Of a DNA stretch of 64,000 nt, positions 18,731-26,712 are shown in pieces. Position 1 is the stretch's first letter; every line of letters begins with the position of its first letter. The translations under genes were made by a program, and so were the position numbers. The DNA is from Sphingomonadales bacterium 12-68-11 (GTDB lineage Bacteria > Pseudomonadota > Alphaproteobacteria > Sphingomonadales > Sphingomonadaceae): assembly GCA_002279825.1 (NCBI GenBank), contig NCCV01000003.1, forward strand, positions 987,643 to 1,051,642. Direction: 5' to 3'. The notes beneath the pieces were generated by a model that ran no database searches, was not told where the DNA came from, and saw nothing but the letters and a program-made list of their open reading frames with translations.

Positions 18731-19513
18731 ATGATAATTGCCTGCCCTGCCTGCACGACACGCTATGTCGTGCCCGACAGCGCAATCGGACCCGACGGGC
18801 GGACGGTGCGCTGCGCCAAGTGCCGCCATAGCTGGTTCCAGGACGGGCCCGCGCTGGTTGCCGACGCGCCCGTGCCCGAAGCCGCGCCGCTCGCTCAGCC
18901 TTCCTCACCCCCGCCAACTCCGGAGCCGCCCCCGCCGGACGCGCCGGTAGCAACGCCGCGCGAGGACGAGGAGCGCGCTCCTCCGCTGGCGGACGAGCCG
19001 CTGCCCCCACCGCCGATTCCGCCTGCTTATGTCGGCACCCCCGATGCCGCGTCCCAGTTCGACCCCGCGCCGCCGTTCAGCCGCCGGGCCAATCCGCTCC
19101 GCCTGTGGACCTGGGCGGCCGCCAGTTTCGCGGCGCTCGCCGCCGCCACGATCGGCGCGGCGGCCTATTTTGGCGTGCCCGACTGGCTGCCGGTCAGCCG
19201 CCCGACATTTGCCGCGGGGCAACCCGACCTCGAGCTGGCGTTCCCCGTCGAGCAGCAGCAGCGGCGCCAGCTGGCGAGCGGCACCGAATACTTCGCCGCG
19301 AGCGGTTCGATCACCAATACCGGCGGCCAGGCGCGCCGCGTGCCGCCGATCCTGATCGTGCTGCGCGACGGGCAGGACCGCAAAGTCTACGAATGGGTGG
19401 TGCAGCCCGCCAAGCGCAGCCTGGCCCCGGGCGAGAGCATCCCGGTCAACGAAGCGGTGACCGACGTGCCGCGCTCGGCCCGGTTCGCAGAATTCGGCTG
19501 GAAGCCCGACTGA
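18731..19513 (+). CDS. MJ0042-type zinc-ribbon membrane protein
   Basis: A 260-residue protein beginning with MIIACPACTTRYVV and a second CAKC pair near residue 33, forming a CXXC/CXXC zinc ribbon of the MJ0042 type. A long proline/glutamate-rich linker (about 45-110) precedes one membrane helix (near 122-145) and a ~110-residue periplasmic domain resembling DUF3426. Widespread beside ftsEX in sphingomonads. Function unknown; the layout suggests a cytoplasmic sensor linked to the envelope. Confidence 0.75.
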   Translation: MIIACPACTTRYVVPDSAIGPDGRTVRCAKCRHSWFQDGPALVADAPVPEAAPLAQPSSPPPTPEPPPPDAPVATPREDEERAPPLADEPLPPPPIPPAYVGTPDAASQFDPAPPFSRRANPLRLWTWAAASFAALAAATIGAAAYFGVPDWLPVSRPTFAAGQPDLELAFPVEQQQRRQLASGTEYFAASGSITNTGGQARRVPPILIVLRDGQDRKVYEWVVQPAKRSLAPGESIPVNEAVTDVPRSARFAEFGWKPD

Positions 19514-19619
19514 CGGCGCCCGCAGCGGGCGCAGAAGCCGCGCTTGCAGGGGTGCAGACGCTTTGCTAAGGGCGCGCTCCTACCGAGCCGGGGTCGCGCT
19601 TTTGCCGCCCTTGCGATGT

Positions 19620-19706
19620 GCGGTCGTGGCGGAACTGGTAGACGCGCAACGTTGAGGTCGTTGTGGGCGAAAGCCCGTGGAAGTTCGAGTCTTCTCGACC
19701 GCACCA
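19620..19706 (+). tRNA. tRNA-Leu (anticodon GAG)
   Basis: An 87-base class II tRNA with acceptor GCGGTCG/CGACCGC, encoded CCA at 19704-19706, anticodon stem CAACG/CGTTG around loop TTGAGGT (anticodon GAG at 19654-19656), a long variable arm GGGCGAAAGCCC and T-loop TTCGAGT. Reads CUC/CUU leucine codons. Foreign-looking remnants follow directly, which makes it a plausible historic integration site, although no repeat of its 3' end is seen in the window. Confidence 0.97.
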
Positions 19707-19792
19707 CACAGTCCGGAGTGGCTCCTAAGCGTGCTAGGCCGCCGCAGGGCGCCCCGCGGGGCCGCCCTGGCAAAAGGCTCACCCGTGAAGCG

Positions 19793-19938
19793 TCATGCTA
19801 TTACGGGCCCTGTCGCGAGCGGCCGGCCGGTTCGCAGGCGAGCCTCGATCGTCTCGGTCAGCGCTTCAGCCGCCGATTGCCGCGCTGGGTCACGTGGTGC
19901 GCAAGCCCGGTGATGACGACGCGCGCAAGCCTTGCCAT
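19793..19938 (-). pseudogene. REP-associated tyrosine transposase (RAYT) remnant
   Basis: From an ATG at 19938 the minus strand reads MARLARVVITGLAHHVTQRG, the hallmark N-terminus of IS200-like Y1 REP-associated transposases, then stops after 26 residues at 19858. In another frame immediately downstream comes IEARLRTGRPLA, matching the usual C-terminal TGRPLG block. The catalytic middle (HUH partner and tyrosine) is gone, so this is a deletion derivative. Such enzymes mobilise REP palindromes, and two REP-like copies lie at 2096-2178 and 9357-9441. Confidence 0.75.
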
Positions 19939-20118
19939 GCGAGCCCCTCTAGCGACCGTTCGCCGCAACTGCGATTATGTATTGTGTCCCCGGAATTGGC
20001 GTCGTGGAGCTCGAGCGGAGCGGCGGGCGGCGCAAGATTGCGCAGGTCCTGGCGCGTGCATCTCAATAAGAATGGAACCAGTTCGTTCATTTATCTCGCG
20101 ACGCTGGCACGCCTTTGC
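19939..20118. other. intergenic stretch without recognised gene
   Basis: Falling GC toward the right end; no convincing frame, RNA or repeat seen. Confidence 0.4.
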
Positions 20119-20334
20119 CTAGCGCTGGAACACCTTCCCCGTGAAGCGAACGGCAGCCGCGATTGCCATCGATACAACGTACAAGAAACATAAAACGACG
20201 ATGTCATTCTCGGAGTATGGGGAGATTTCCACAGTAAAATGCCACAACAAGTTTCCCGCGAATAAAATGGTTGCCAACACCATGAAAGTGTTGACCGCAA
20301 TTCGAAACAGCTTCTCTACCAATTTCTGAGTCAT
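20119..20334 (-). CDS. small two-helix membrane protein, possible immunity protein remnant
   Basis: A 71-residue AT-rich frame (MTQKLVEKLFRIAVNTFMV...) with two hydrophobic helices at about 14-31 and 44-62. It begins 34 bases after the stop of the Rhs C-terminal remnant and runs the same way, the usual place of an immunity gene beside an Rhs toxin tip. Base composition (about 45% GC) differs sharply from the rest of the window, suggesting transfer. TTGAGAA is a weak ribosome site. No family recognised; immunity function is inference from position. Confidence 0.45.
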   Translation of the reverse strand: MTQKLVEKLFRIAVNTFMVLATILFAGNLLWHFTVEISPYSENDIVVLCFLYVVSMAIAAAVRFTGKVFQR

Positions 20335-20368
20335 TTCTCAACATCCAAGCCTTGGGTTTATCCGAGCC

Positions 20369-21130
20369 CTAGTCCGGATAGCGCGTATCGCGAGACTGGA
20401 TCCGCCAAGCCGTCGTGACTCTGAGAGCAGAGACATTGCTTGCACCCCCACCTGCACCTCCGCCTACTCCCGCATAGAACGCGTCCATACAGGTTGGAGC
20501 GTCTTCAAAGGTCGGTGCGATGGTCGCGCGCGGGCACTCACACAGGTTGGACACGGTGCCGGAGCCCTGATCGTAGGTCCAGATGGTGTATCCAGGCTGA
20601 CATGACCCAGTTTCGCCCTAGGTATACTTGTCACTTAAGCACGTCGCCCTGTCGATATCTTCGATGACGGCCCCGGCAATACTCCAGCAAATCATTCCGC
20701 TCGGATCCACCCCATTCACCGGATCGCCTCCCACATTGCATACATATTCATCCCGTCGCCGTAGCCGATGGGATCGGGCTGCATGAACCGGCCGAGGTTC
20801 GATGAGTATAAGCCGGCCTTGTAGTAATACATGCCGAGTTCGGGGATCCAAGCCTGGCCGGTGTAGCGGAACCGGCCGCGGGTTGGAGATGGTCGTTGCC
20901 GGCGCTCCCGGTGATGCCGTATTCGTCGTAGGTGTTGATGTAGGTGACGTTGCCCGAGCCGTCGTCACCGCGACGATCGAGCCGTGCTCGTCGGCGCAGA
21001 GGTAGCGGCGCTCGCCGTGCGTGACGCCCGAGCCTTCGAACCACACCCGCGGATCGTCGCCGGCGCCGTTGCCGTGAACATAACGCCGCAGCGGCGGATC
21101 GACTGCGGTTCCTAATCGGGCGGATCCGCT
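20369..21130 (-). pseudogene. Rhs-repeat protein C-terminal fragment, frameshifted
   Basis: Read across three frames the minus strand gives RRYVHGNGAGDDPRVWFEG, GNVTYINTYDEYGITGSAGN, FRYTGQAWIPELGMYYYKAG, LYSSNLGRFMQPDPIGYGDG and VGGDPVNGVDPSGM, the canonical RHS core end. Three single-base frameshifts (near 20732, 20886 and 20965) break it. After DPSGM comes a ~110-residue cysteine-containing tip interrupted by TAG at 20618-20620, with the same frame continuing to 20369. No 5' part exists here. It is a decayed toxin-delivery gene end. Confidence 0.85.
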
Positions 21131-21154
21131 CTAAGCGGTCCGGGTGCGAGATCT

Positions 21155-22165
21155 ATGACGAGACCTGACCGCGACCTCGGCGAGCTGGGCTGGAAGGCCT
21201 TTTTCAGCGCGCAACTCTCGGCCGCCGAGCGCTTAGAGCTGCAACCGGCTAGGGTGTTGGCCGTCCATCGGGGGAAGTTGGCGGTCGCGGGAGCGGGCTT
21301 GGATCGGTCCATAGCTCCGAGCTCGCGAAACGCCGCCGAGGCCGAACAGGTGGCGGTCGGTGACTGGCTGCTGCTCGACCCGGCGAACTGGCAGATTACC
21401 CGCATTCTCGATCGCGCCAGTCTCTTCAAGCGCCGCGCGCCGGGCAGCGGCCGCAAGCTTCAGCTCATCGCCGCCAATGTCGGCACGGTGTTTATCGTCG
21501 CGTCGTGCAACGAGGATTTCAACCTCGCCCGGATCGAGCGTTACCTGATCCTGGCGCGCGAGATCGGCGTCCACCCGGTGGTCGTGCTGACGAAGCAGGA
21601 CCTCACCGACACGCCCGGCGCTTTTGCCGAAGCGGCGCGCGGTCTACAGCCGGGGCTCGACGTGGCGATGGTCGATGCACGCGACCCGCTCAGCGCCGGG
21701 TCGCTCGCGAGGTGGTGCGGCGTCGGGGAGACGGTGGCCTTGCTCGGCTCTTCGGGGGTGGGGAAGTCGACTCTGATAAACACGCTCAGGGACTCTGCGG
21801 ATATAGCTACGCAGGCCGTTCGCGCGGCTGACGGCAAGGGCCGCCACACAACGACCGTGCGCGAAATGCACCGCCTCGCGCTCGGCGGGTGGTTGCTGGA
21901 TACCCCCGGCATGCGCGAGCTGCAGCTAACGGATGCGGCTGCGGGCCTGGCGGCCGTGTTCGAAGACATCGCTTCGCTGGCGCAGCGGTGCAGATTTTCG
22001 GACTGCGCGCATGAGAGCGAGCCGGGTTGCGCGGTGCGGAGCGCGATCGAGGACGGTACTCTCGATCCCGACCGGCTCGCCCGCCTGCGCGCGCTTGCGG
22101 CCGAAGACGAGCTCAATACGGTTAGCCTCGAGGAGCGCCGGGCGGGGAGCGAGCCCCGCCGCTAG
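21155..22165 (+). CDS. rsgA: ribosome small subunit-dependent GTPase A
   Basis: A 336-residue circularly permuted GTPase that acts in late 30S maturation. An N-terminal OB-fold is followed by G4 LTKQDLTD near 148, G1 LLGSSGVGKSTLIN near 200-213, G3 LLDTPGMREL near 248-257 and a C-terminal zinc site CRFSDCAHESEPGC near 278-291. The coding end folds into a GGCGGGG/CCCCGCC hairpin (22141-22160) just before the stop. Confidence 0.92.
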   Translation: MTRPDRDLGELGWKAFFSAQLSAAERLELQPARVLAVHRGKLAVAGAGLDRSIAPSSRNAAEAEQVAVGDWLLLDPANWQITRILDRASLFKRRAPGSGRKLQLIAANVGTVFIVASCNEDFNLARIERYLILAREIGVHPVVVLTKQDLTDTPGAFAEAARGLQPGLDVAMVDARDPLSAGSLARWCGVGETVALLGSSGVGKSTLINTLRDSADIATQAVRAADGKGRHTTTVREMHRLALGGWLLDTPGMRELQLTDAAAGLAAVFEDIASLAQRCRFSDCAHESEPGCAVRSAIEDGTLDPDRLARLRALAAEDELNTVSLEERRAGSEPRR

Positions 22166-22198
22166 CCACGCCACCCGCGTGCCCTTCGCAAGCAGCGA

Positions 22199-22225
22199 AA
22201 CGGTTCGGCCGCGGTGCGAACCGTT
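22199..22225. promoter_or_regulatory. perfect 9-bp inverted repeat between rsgA and exosortase gene
   Basis: AACGGTTCG (22199-22207) and CGAACCGTT (22217-22225) flank a nine-base loop. No T tract follows, so a regulatory or mRNA-structure role upstream of the exosortase gene is as likely as termination. Confidence 0.4.
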
Positions 22226-22349
22226 CCGGGACGCCTGCGACGGGCGCGCGCCGTTCCGCTTGACCCGTTCCCCGCGCTCGCGGATAGAGAGCCGACACAG
22301 GCCGATTGGGCCGATCGTGGGTGGGGCAGCACAAGCCTTGGAAAATGGT

Positions 22350-23330
22350 GTGAATTTCCGTCCGCACGGGGATGGCCCCGGCACAGCGGAGGCCTACGCC
22401 GCAGGCGCGCCCGCGGCACGTGCCGAGGCGCTCGCCGCGGACCGGCGCTCGCCGCGCGACATTGTGCTGGCTTATCTTAGCCTTCCCAACCTCCTTTTCG
22501 CGCTCGGCCTGCTTGCGGTGATGGTGCCCACGATGCTGTTCGTGGCCGGCGAGACCTGGTCGCGCGAAGAAGGGGCGCATGGCCCGATCGTGCTGATGAC
22601 CGGACTGTGGCTGGTGTGGCGCAAGTGGCCTTCGGTGCGGCCGCTGTTCGCGATGCCCGCGGGCTGGGCCGTCGCCGCTCTGTTGGTGCCGCTGCTGCTG
22701 CTGTTCATGGTCGCGCGCATTACCCAGATCATCGAGATCGAAGGCTATGTGATGTACGCGGCGCTGCTGGTCGCGCTCTACGGCCTGATCGGCGGGGCGG
22801 CGATGCGCAAGCTGGCGTTCCCGCTGATCTACCTGGCGTTCATGTTCCCGCCGCCCGAAACCGTGATCTACACGCTGACGATGCCGATGAAAGTGGCGAT
22901 CAGCGAAGGCGCGATCGCGCTGCTGCAGCAGTTCGGCTATCCGATCGGCGGCACCGGGGTGACGATCCAGATCGGCCAGTATCAGCTGCTCGTGGCGGCC
23001 GCGTGCTCGGGGCTGAACTCGATCGTCTCGCTGTCCGCGCTGACGGTATTCTACATCTACGTCCGCCACGCGAACGACCTGCGCTTTGCGCTGCTGCTGC
23101 TGCTGTTCGTGCTGCCGGTGGCGGTCGCGGCCAACTTCATCCGCGTGTTGATCCTGATCCTGCTGACCTATCATGCCGGCGAAGCGACCGCGCAGAGCTT
23201 CATTCACGATCTCGCCGGCTTGACGATGTTCGCGCTCGGCCTGGCGCTGATCTTCCTGGTCGATCAGGGCCTGTCCTACTTCCGCGAGCGCCGCCCGCGC
23301 GCCGCGCTCGTTGCGCAGGCCGCCGAATGA
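22350..23330 (+). CDS. xrtV: exosortase (EpsH/Xrt family, probably sphingomonad V-type)
   Basis: A multipass membrane transpeptidase that processes C-terminal sorting signals of exported proteins. About eight hydrophobic helices span the 326 residues. The catalytic triad is visible: Cys 219 in VAAACSGLNS, Arg 265 in VAANFIRVLI and His 286 in SFIHDLAGL. The N-terminus is uncertain: GTG 22350 has GGAA upstream, TTG 22338 is an alternative. It is coupled to epsI and embedded in a polysaccharide locus, the usual setting. The class assignment (V-type) rests on the neighbouring genes and memory of family naming. Confidence 0.88.
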   Translation: MNFRPHGDGPGTAEAYAAGAPAARAEALAADRRSPRDIVLAYLSLPNLLFALGLLAVMVPTMLFVAGETWSREEGAHGPIVLMTGLWLVWRKWPSVRPLFAMPAGWAVAALLVPLLLLFMVARITQIIEIEGYVMYAALLVALYGLIGGAAMRKLAFPLIYLAFMFPPPETVIYTLTMPMKVAISEGAIALLQQFGYPIGGTGVTIQIGQYQLLVAAACSGLNSIVSLSALTVFYIYVRHANDLRFALLLLLFVLPVAVAANFIRVLILILLTYHAGEATAQSFIHDLAGLTMFALGLALIFLVDQGLSYFRERRPRAALVAQAAE

Positions 23331-24043
23331 CCGGCGCCGGCGTAATGCGCACTCCGCTGCTGTCGCGCCGCAAGGTGCTGGTCGGCCTCGGCATGCTGGC
23401 GGCGGGCTCGGTCGCGCAGGCGCGCATGCCCCAGCCCGACAGCCCGCGCGTGCCCAAGGAAACGCTCGAGAAGATGATCCCGAACACGATCGGGAACTGG
23501 ACCTTCGCGGCGGCCAGCGGGCTGGTACTGCCGCCGCCGGATTCGCTCTCGGATCGTCTCTACGACAGCATCGTGACGCGGGTGTATACCAATCCCGTCG
23601 GCCAGACGCTGATGATGCTGATCGCCTACAACAACCGGCAGGACGGCGTTCTTCAAATCCACCGCCCCGAGGTGTGCTATCCGGCAGGCGGGTTCGTGCT
23701 TTCCGAGACCCAGCCGGTCGATGTCGGGCTGGGCGGCGCCGCGCCGCTGCCGTGCCAGGCCTTCTCCGCGCGCAGTGTCGAGCGAGACGAGGTCGTGCTC
23801 TACTGGACGCGCGTCGGCGACACGTTCCCGCGCCGCTGGCTCGATCAACGGCTGGCCGTGGCGCGCGCCAATCTCGATCGCGTGATCCCGGACGGGTTGC
23901 TGGTACGCGTATCGACGCTCGGCGGCGATCTGCCGGTCGAACTGCCGGTGCTGGAGCGCTTTATCGCCGACATGGCGCAAAAGTCTTCGCGGCCGCTCGG
24001 CCAGCTTCTTTTCGGCGGCTTGAGGCCGCCGGCCGGCGCGTGA
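23327..24043 (+). CDS. epsI: exosortase-associated EpsI-type protein
   Basis: A 238-residue exported protein with a twin-arginine-like signal (LSRRKVLVGLGMLAAGS, about 10-26). The conserved EpsI features are present: IGNWTF, VTRVYTN, MLIAYNNRQDG, and HRPEVCYPAGGF near 110-121 with the invariant cysteine. EpsI proteins accompany exosortases, sometimes fused to them. The ATG overlaps the exosortase stop (ATGA). Confidence 0.9.
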   Translation: MTGAGVMRTPLLSRRKVLVGLGMLAAGSVAQARMPQPDSPRVPKETLEKMIPNTIGNWTFAAASGLVLPPPDSLSDRLYDSIVTRVYTNPVGQTLMMLIAYNNRQDGVLQIHRPEVCYPAGGFVLSETQPVDVGLGGAAPLPCQAFSARSVERDEVVLYWTRVGDTFPRRWLDQRLAVARANLDRVIPDGLLVRVSTLGGDLPVELPVLERFIADMAQKSSRPLGQLLFGGLRPPAGA

Positions 24044-24082
24044 GCGCCGGACTTGCCAACCGATAACGAGGGGATTGGGACC

Positions 24083-25000
24083 ATGTTCAAGACTGGACGT
24101 AGCGATCGGAGCGCGCGCTTCTCGCGTCTGCTCGGCGCCTCTGCGCTGGTCGCCGCATTGGGTGTTGTCGCGGCCTGCGACCGGGAACCCGAAGGGCAAG
24201 TCGTGGCGGTGGTCAACGGCGAAGAGATTACGCTCCAGCAGGTCAATACCGAGCTTGGCAACACCCAGCTCCCCGAAGGCGAGGAGCAGAATCGGGTCCG
24301 CAGCATGGCGCTCGACAATGTGGTCAACCGCCGCTTGCTCGCCGGCCTCGCGCGCGAGGAGCAGATCGATTCGAGCCCCGAATTCATCATCCGCCGCCAG
24401 CAGCAGGAAGAAACCCTGCTGACGCAGATGCTGACCCAGAAGATCGCCCGGACGATCAAGCAGCCGACGCCGGCCGAAGTCGACAAGTTCATCGCCGACA
24501 ATCCGCAGATCTTCGCCCGCCGCACCGTGATGGCGGTCGACCAGATCCGTTTCCAGACCCCGGCGCGCAACGACTACATCGCGGCGCTGCGGGGCGCCAA
24601 GACGATGCCAGAGGTGGTTGCCGCGCTCAACCGGCTCGGCATCCGCTTCGAACGCGGCAACGTGCCGATCGACAGCGCCAACGTGCCGCTCGACATGTTC
24701 AACCAGATCATGGCCGTCGGTACGCGCGAGCCGTTCGTGGTGCCGAGCCCGGGCGGTGTTTCGGTCAGCCAGATCATGGCCACCCGGCCTGCTCCGGTAA
24801 CCGGCGACCAGGCGCGGCCGGCGGCCACCAATCTGCTTCAGCGGCAGGCGGTGTCGGCCGAGCTCGAGAAGCGCCTGGAAGCCGCGAAGGCCGAGGCCGG
24901 GATCGACTACCAGCCGGGCTTCGGACCTCCCGGGACGCCTTCGGGCGCGCCGAGCGGGGCGGCCAGCGGCGCCTCGGCCGCGCCTTCGGCCACTCCTTAA
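24083..25000 (+). CDS. EpsD-family peptidyl-prolyl isomerase-like lipoprotein
   Basis: A 305-residue lipoprotein (signal peptide ending LGVVAAC, Cys 32) with a SurA-type N-terminal domain (VVAVVNGEEITLQQVN near 40-55) and a parvulin-like central part. The C-terminal 25 residues are a low-complexity Gly/Ser/Ala/Pro tail. EpsD-type foldases are common in exosortase/exopolysaccharide loci and probably aid folding of exported or outer-membrane components. ATG 24083 follows GGGATTGGGA. Confidence 0.82.
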   Translation: MFKTGRSDRSARFSRLLGASALVAALGVVAACDREPEGQVVAVVNGEEITLQQVNTELGNTQLPEGEEQNRVRSMALDNVVNRRLLAGLAREEQIDSSPEFIIRRQQQEETLLTQMLTQKIARTIKQPTPAEVDKFIADNPQIFARRTVMAVDQIRFQTPARNDYIAALRGAKTMPEVVAALNRLGIRFERGNVPIDSANVPLDMFNQIMAVGTREPFVVPSPGGVSVSQIMATRPAPVTGDQARPAATNLLQRQAVSAELEKRLEAAKAEAGIDYQPGFGPPGTPSGAPSGAASGASAAPSATP

Positions 25001-25135
25001 ATCAACGGGGACGGTTGGCGCAGATCGCGCCGACCTGCCTTGGCTTGGATCTGGCCGGATCGCCCGCCGGCGCGGCAACGCGTTGAGAGGCCGGAGGCGA
25101 CAAGATCGTCCGGGTCGCGGCTTTGCCCTTCAGGA

Positions 25136-26634
25136 TCAGGCGCTGCGGGCCTCTAGAGTCGCGCCGATTTCCGGTGCCGCCCGGCGCGCGCGCCTGACCA
25201 GCCCGACCGCGATGATCGCGAAGAACGGAACCAGCCAGATCAGCCGCCCCTGATAGCGGTACTGCGGCTCGACCCCGGCACCGCCGAACGCCGCCGAGGC
25301 CAGCATCGCTGCAAGGGTCACTGCCACCCATAGCCGCAACACGGCAAAATCGCGCGGGCTGGACCGGGCCAGGTTCCACAGGCCGACCAGCAGGACGGCA
25401 AGCGATACGAGCGTGGTCGCGCGCAGCACCGCCGTCATCGCGTCCTCCGGCCAGGCGTTCTGCCCGCTCGGGGTCCGCTTGAAGGTCTCGCGCACCGGCG
25501 TCGGCAGCGATTCCCAGCAATAGGGACCGTCGAAGCAGCCCACGTTCAGGCCCCCGTACTCGACCCACAGCAGTTGCTTGAAGGTGTTGTGGACGATCAT
25601 GCCGGTCTGGCCGACGGGATCGAATTTGAACACCGCCCAGGCGAACGCGGTATCCTCGGTACCCAGCCGGCGCCGTTCCTCGACATTGGCGAACAGGTAG
25701 GTTCCGGTCGATCGCTGCGCCGAGGAAAGGATGTTGGTGGCGTTGGTCGGGTCGCCGATGTGGACCCGGCAGATCGTGAACCGGTCCCCCTCGCAGCCCT
25801 CAGGAGCGGCAGCAGGTTCGGCTTCTTGCCGAGCGCCAATTCGGTCGCGAACGCGGTCAGTTGCACCGAAGCGAAGCCCACCGCTATGCATGCCGCGCCC
25901 GCCAGCCAGGCACGGCGCTGGGCCGCCGGGGGCCAGCGGAGCAGCGCCAGGAGCGCGAGCGCGGCCAGCATGGCCGCCAGCATGACGATATGCGTGAGGT
26001 GCGCCGACACGGAAACGACCAGCACGCCGACCAGTGCCGCCACCTCGCCGCGGGACAGTTTGCCCGGCGTGGCGAGCAGCAGGAAGGCGATAATCGCGAA
26101 CGCGCCGAACGAGTCCGCGAGCAGCAAGCCGTTGTAGAAGGGCAGCGTGGTCAGCGCCGAAAGGCCCAGCACCGTCCCGACGATCAGGCCCTTGCCGTCG
26201 ATCCCGAACCGCCGCAGCGCAAGCACGATCAGGAAGTACGAAACCGCCGCCTGGAACACGACATAGAGCCAGAAGTCGCTGGCCAGATAGCCGAGGTACA
26301 TCAGCGCCCCGATGTAGGGCGAGCGTCCGGACATGATCAGGCCGGCCGAGATGTCGTTGTGGGTCACCTCCGAATGCGCAGCCCCGGCCGGCGCGACCGT
26401 GCCGGCATCGGGCCGGATCGCGCCGTTTTCCGGGATCGACCCGGCGTAGCGCTCGGTCCAGGCGGTGGAGATCGTCTTGCCGGAAGCGAGGTGCAACGCC
26501 ACGTCTGCTGCGCGCACGTAGTTGGTCGTGTCGTAGAAGAAGAACGGCTGGCCGTTCGCCAGCGGCACCCACATCAGGGCCAGGATGCACAGGAGGTGGC
26601 GGGCCCAGTCTTGGGCGCGCGAAGCGATGGTCAT
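25136..26634 (-). pseudogene. multipass membrane protein (GT39-like), frameshifted
   Basis: From ATG 26634 the frame encodes about nine hydrophobic helices and reads soundly to LGKKPNLLPLL. It then loses sense near 25800, while a second frame resumes with EGCEGDRFTICRVHIGDP and continues to 25136, ending with two helices and YRYQGRLIWLVPFFAI. Joined, the protein would be about 499 residues. The early FFYDTTNYVRAAD and late RYQGRLIW patterns recall lipid-linked-sugar glycosyltransferases or their paralogues, but the family is not certain. Either a real one-base mutation or a sequencing error. Confidence 0.75.
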
Positions 26635-26712
26635 GACCCGCTCCCGCGACGTCCGACGGCCACCGCGATACGGCGCTGCATGCGTCCGGAAAGGGCTTCG
26701 ACCCGCATTGGC

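Noticed and set aside
20618..20620. In-frame TAG in the Rhs tip as a recoded codon (pyrrolysine)
   Set aside because: The same fragment has three frameshifts and lacks its 5' part, so decay explains it; no pyrrolysine machinery is seen.
20732..20965. Programmed frameshifting in the Rhs fragment
   Set aside because: Three separate shifts within about 240 bases without slippery sequences are better explained by mutation.
19620..21154. Intact genomic island with integrase at tRNA-Leu
   Set aside because: No integrase gene and no direct repeat of the tRNA 3' end could be found; only remnants are present.
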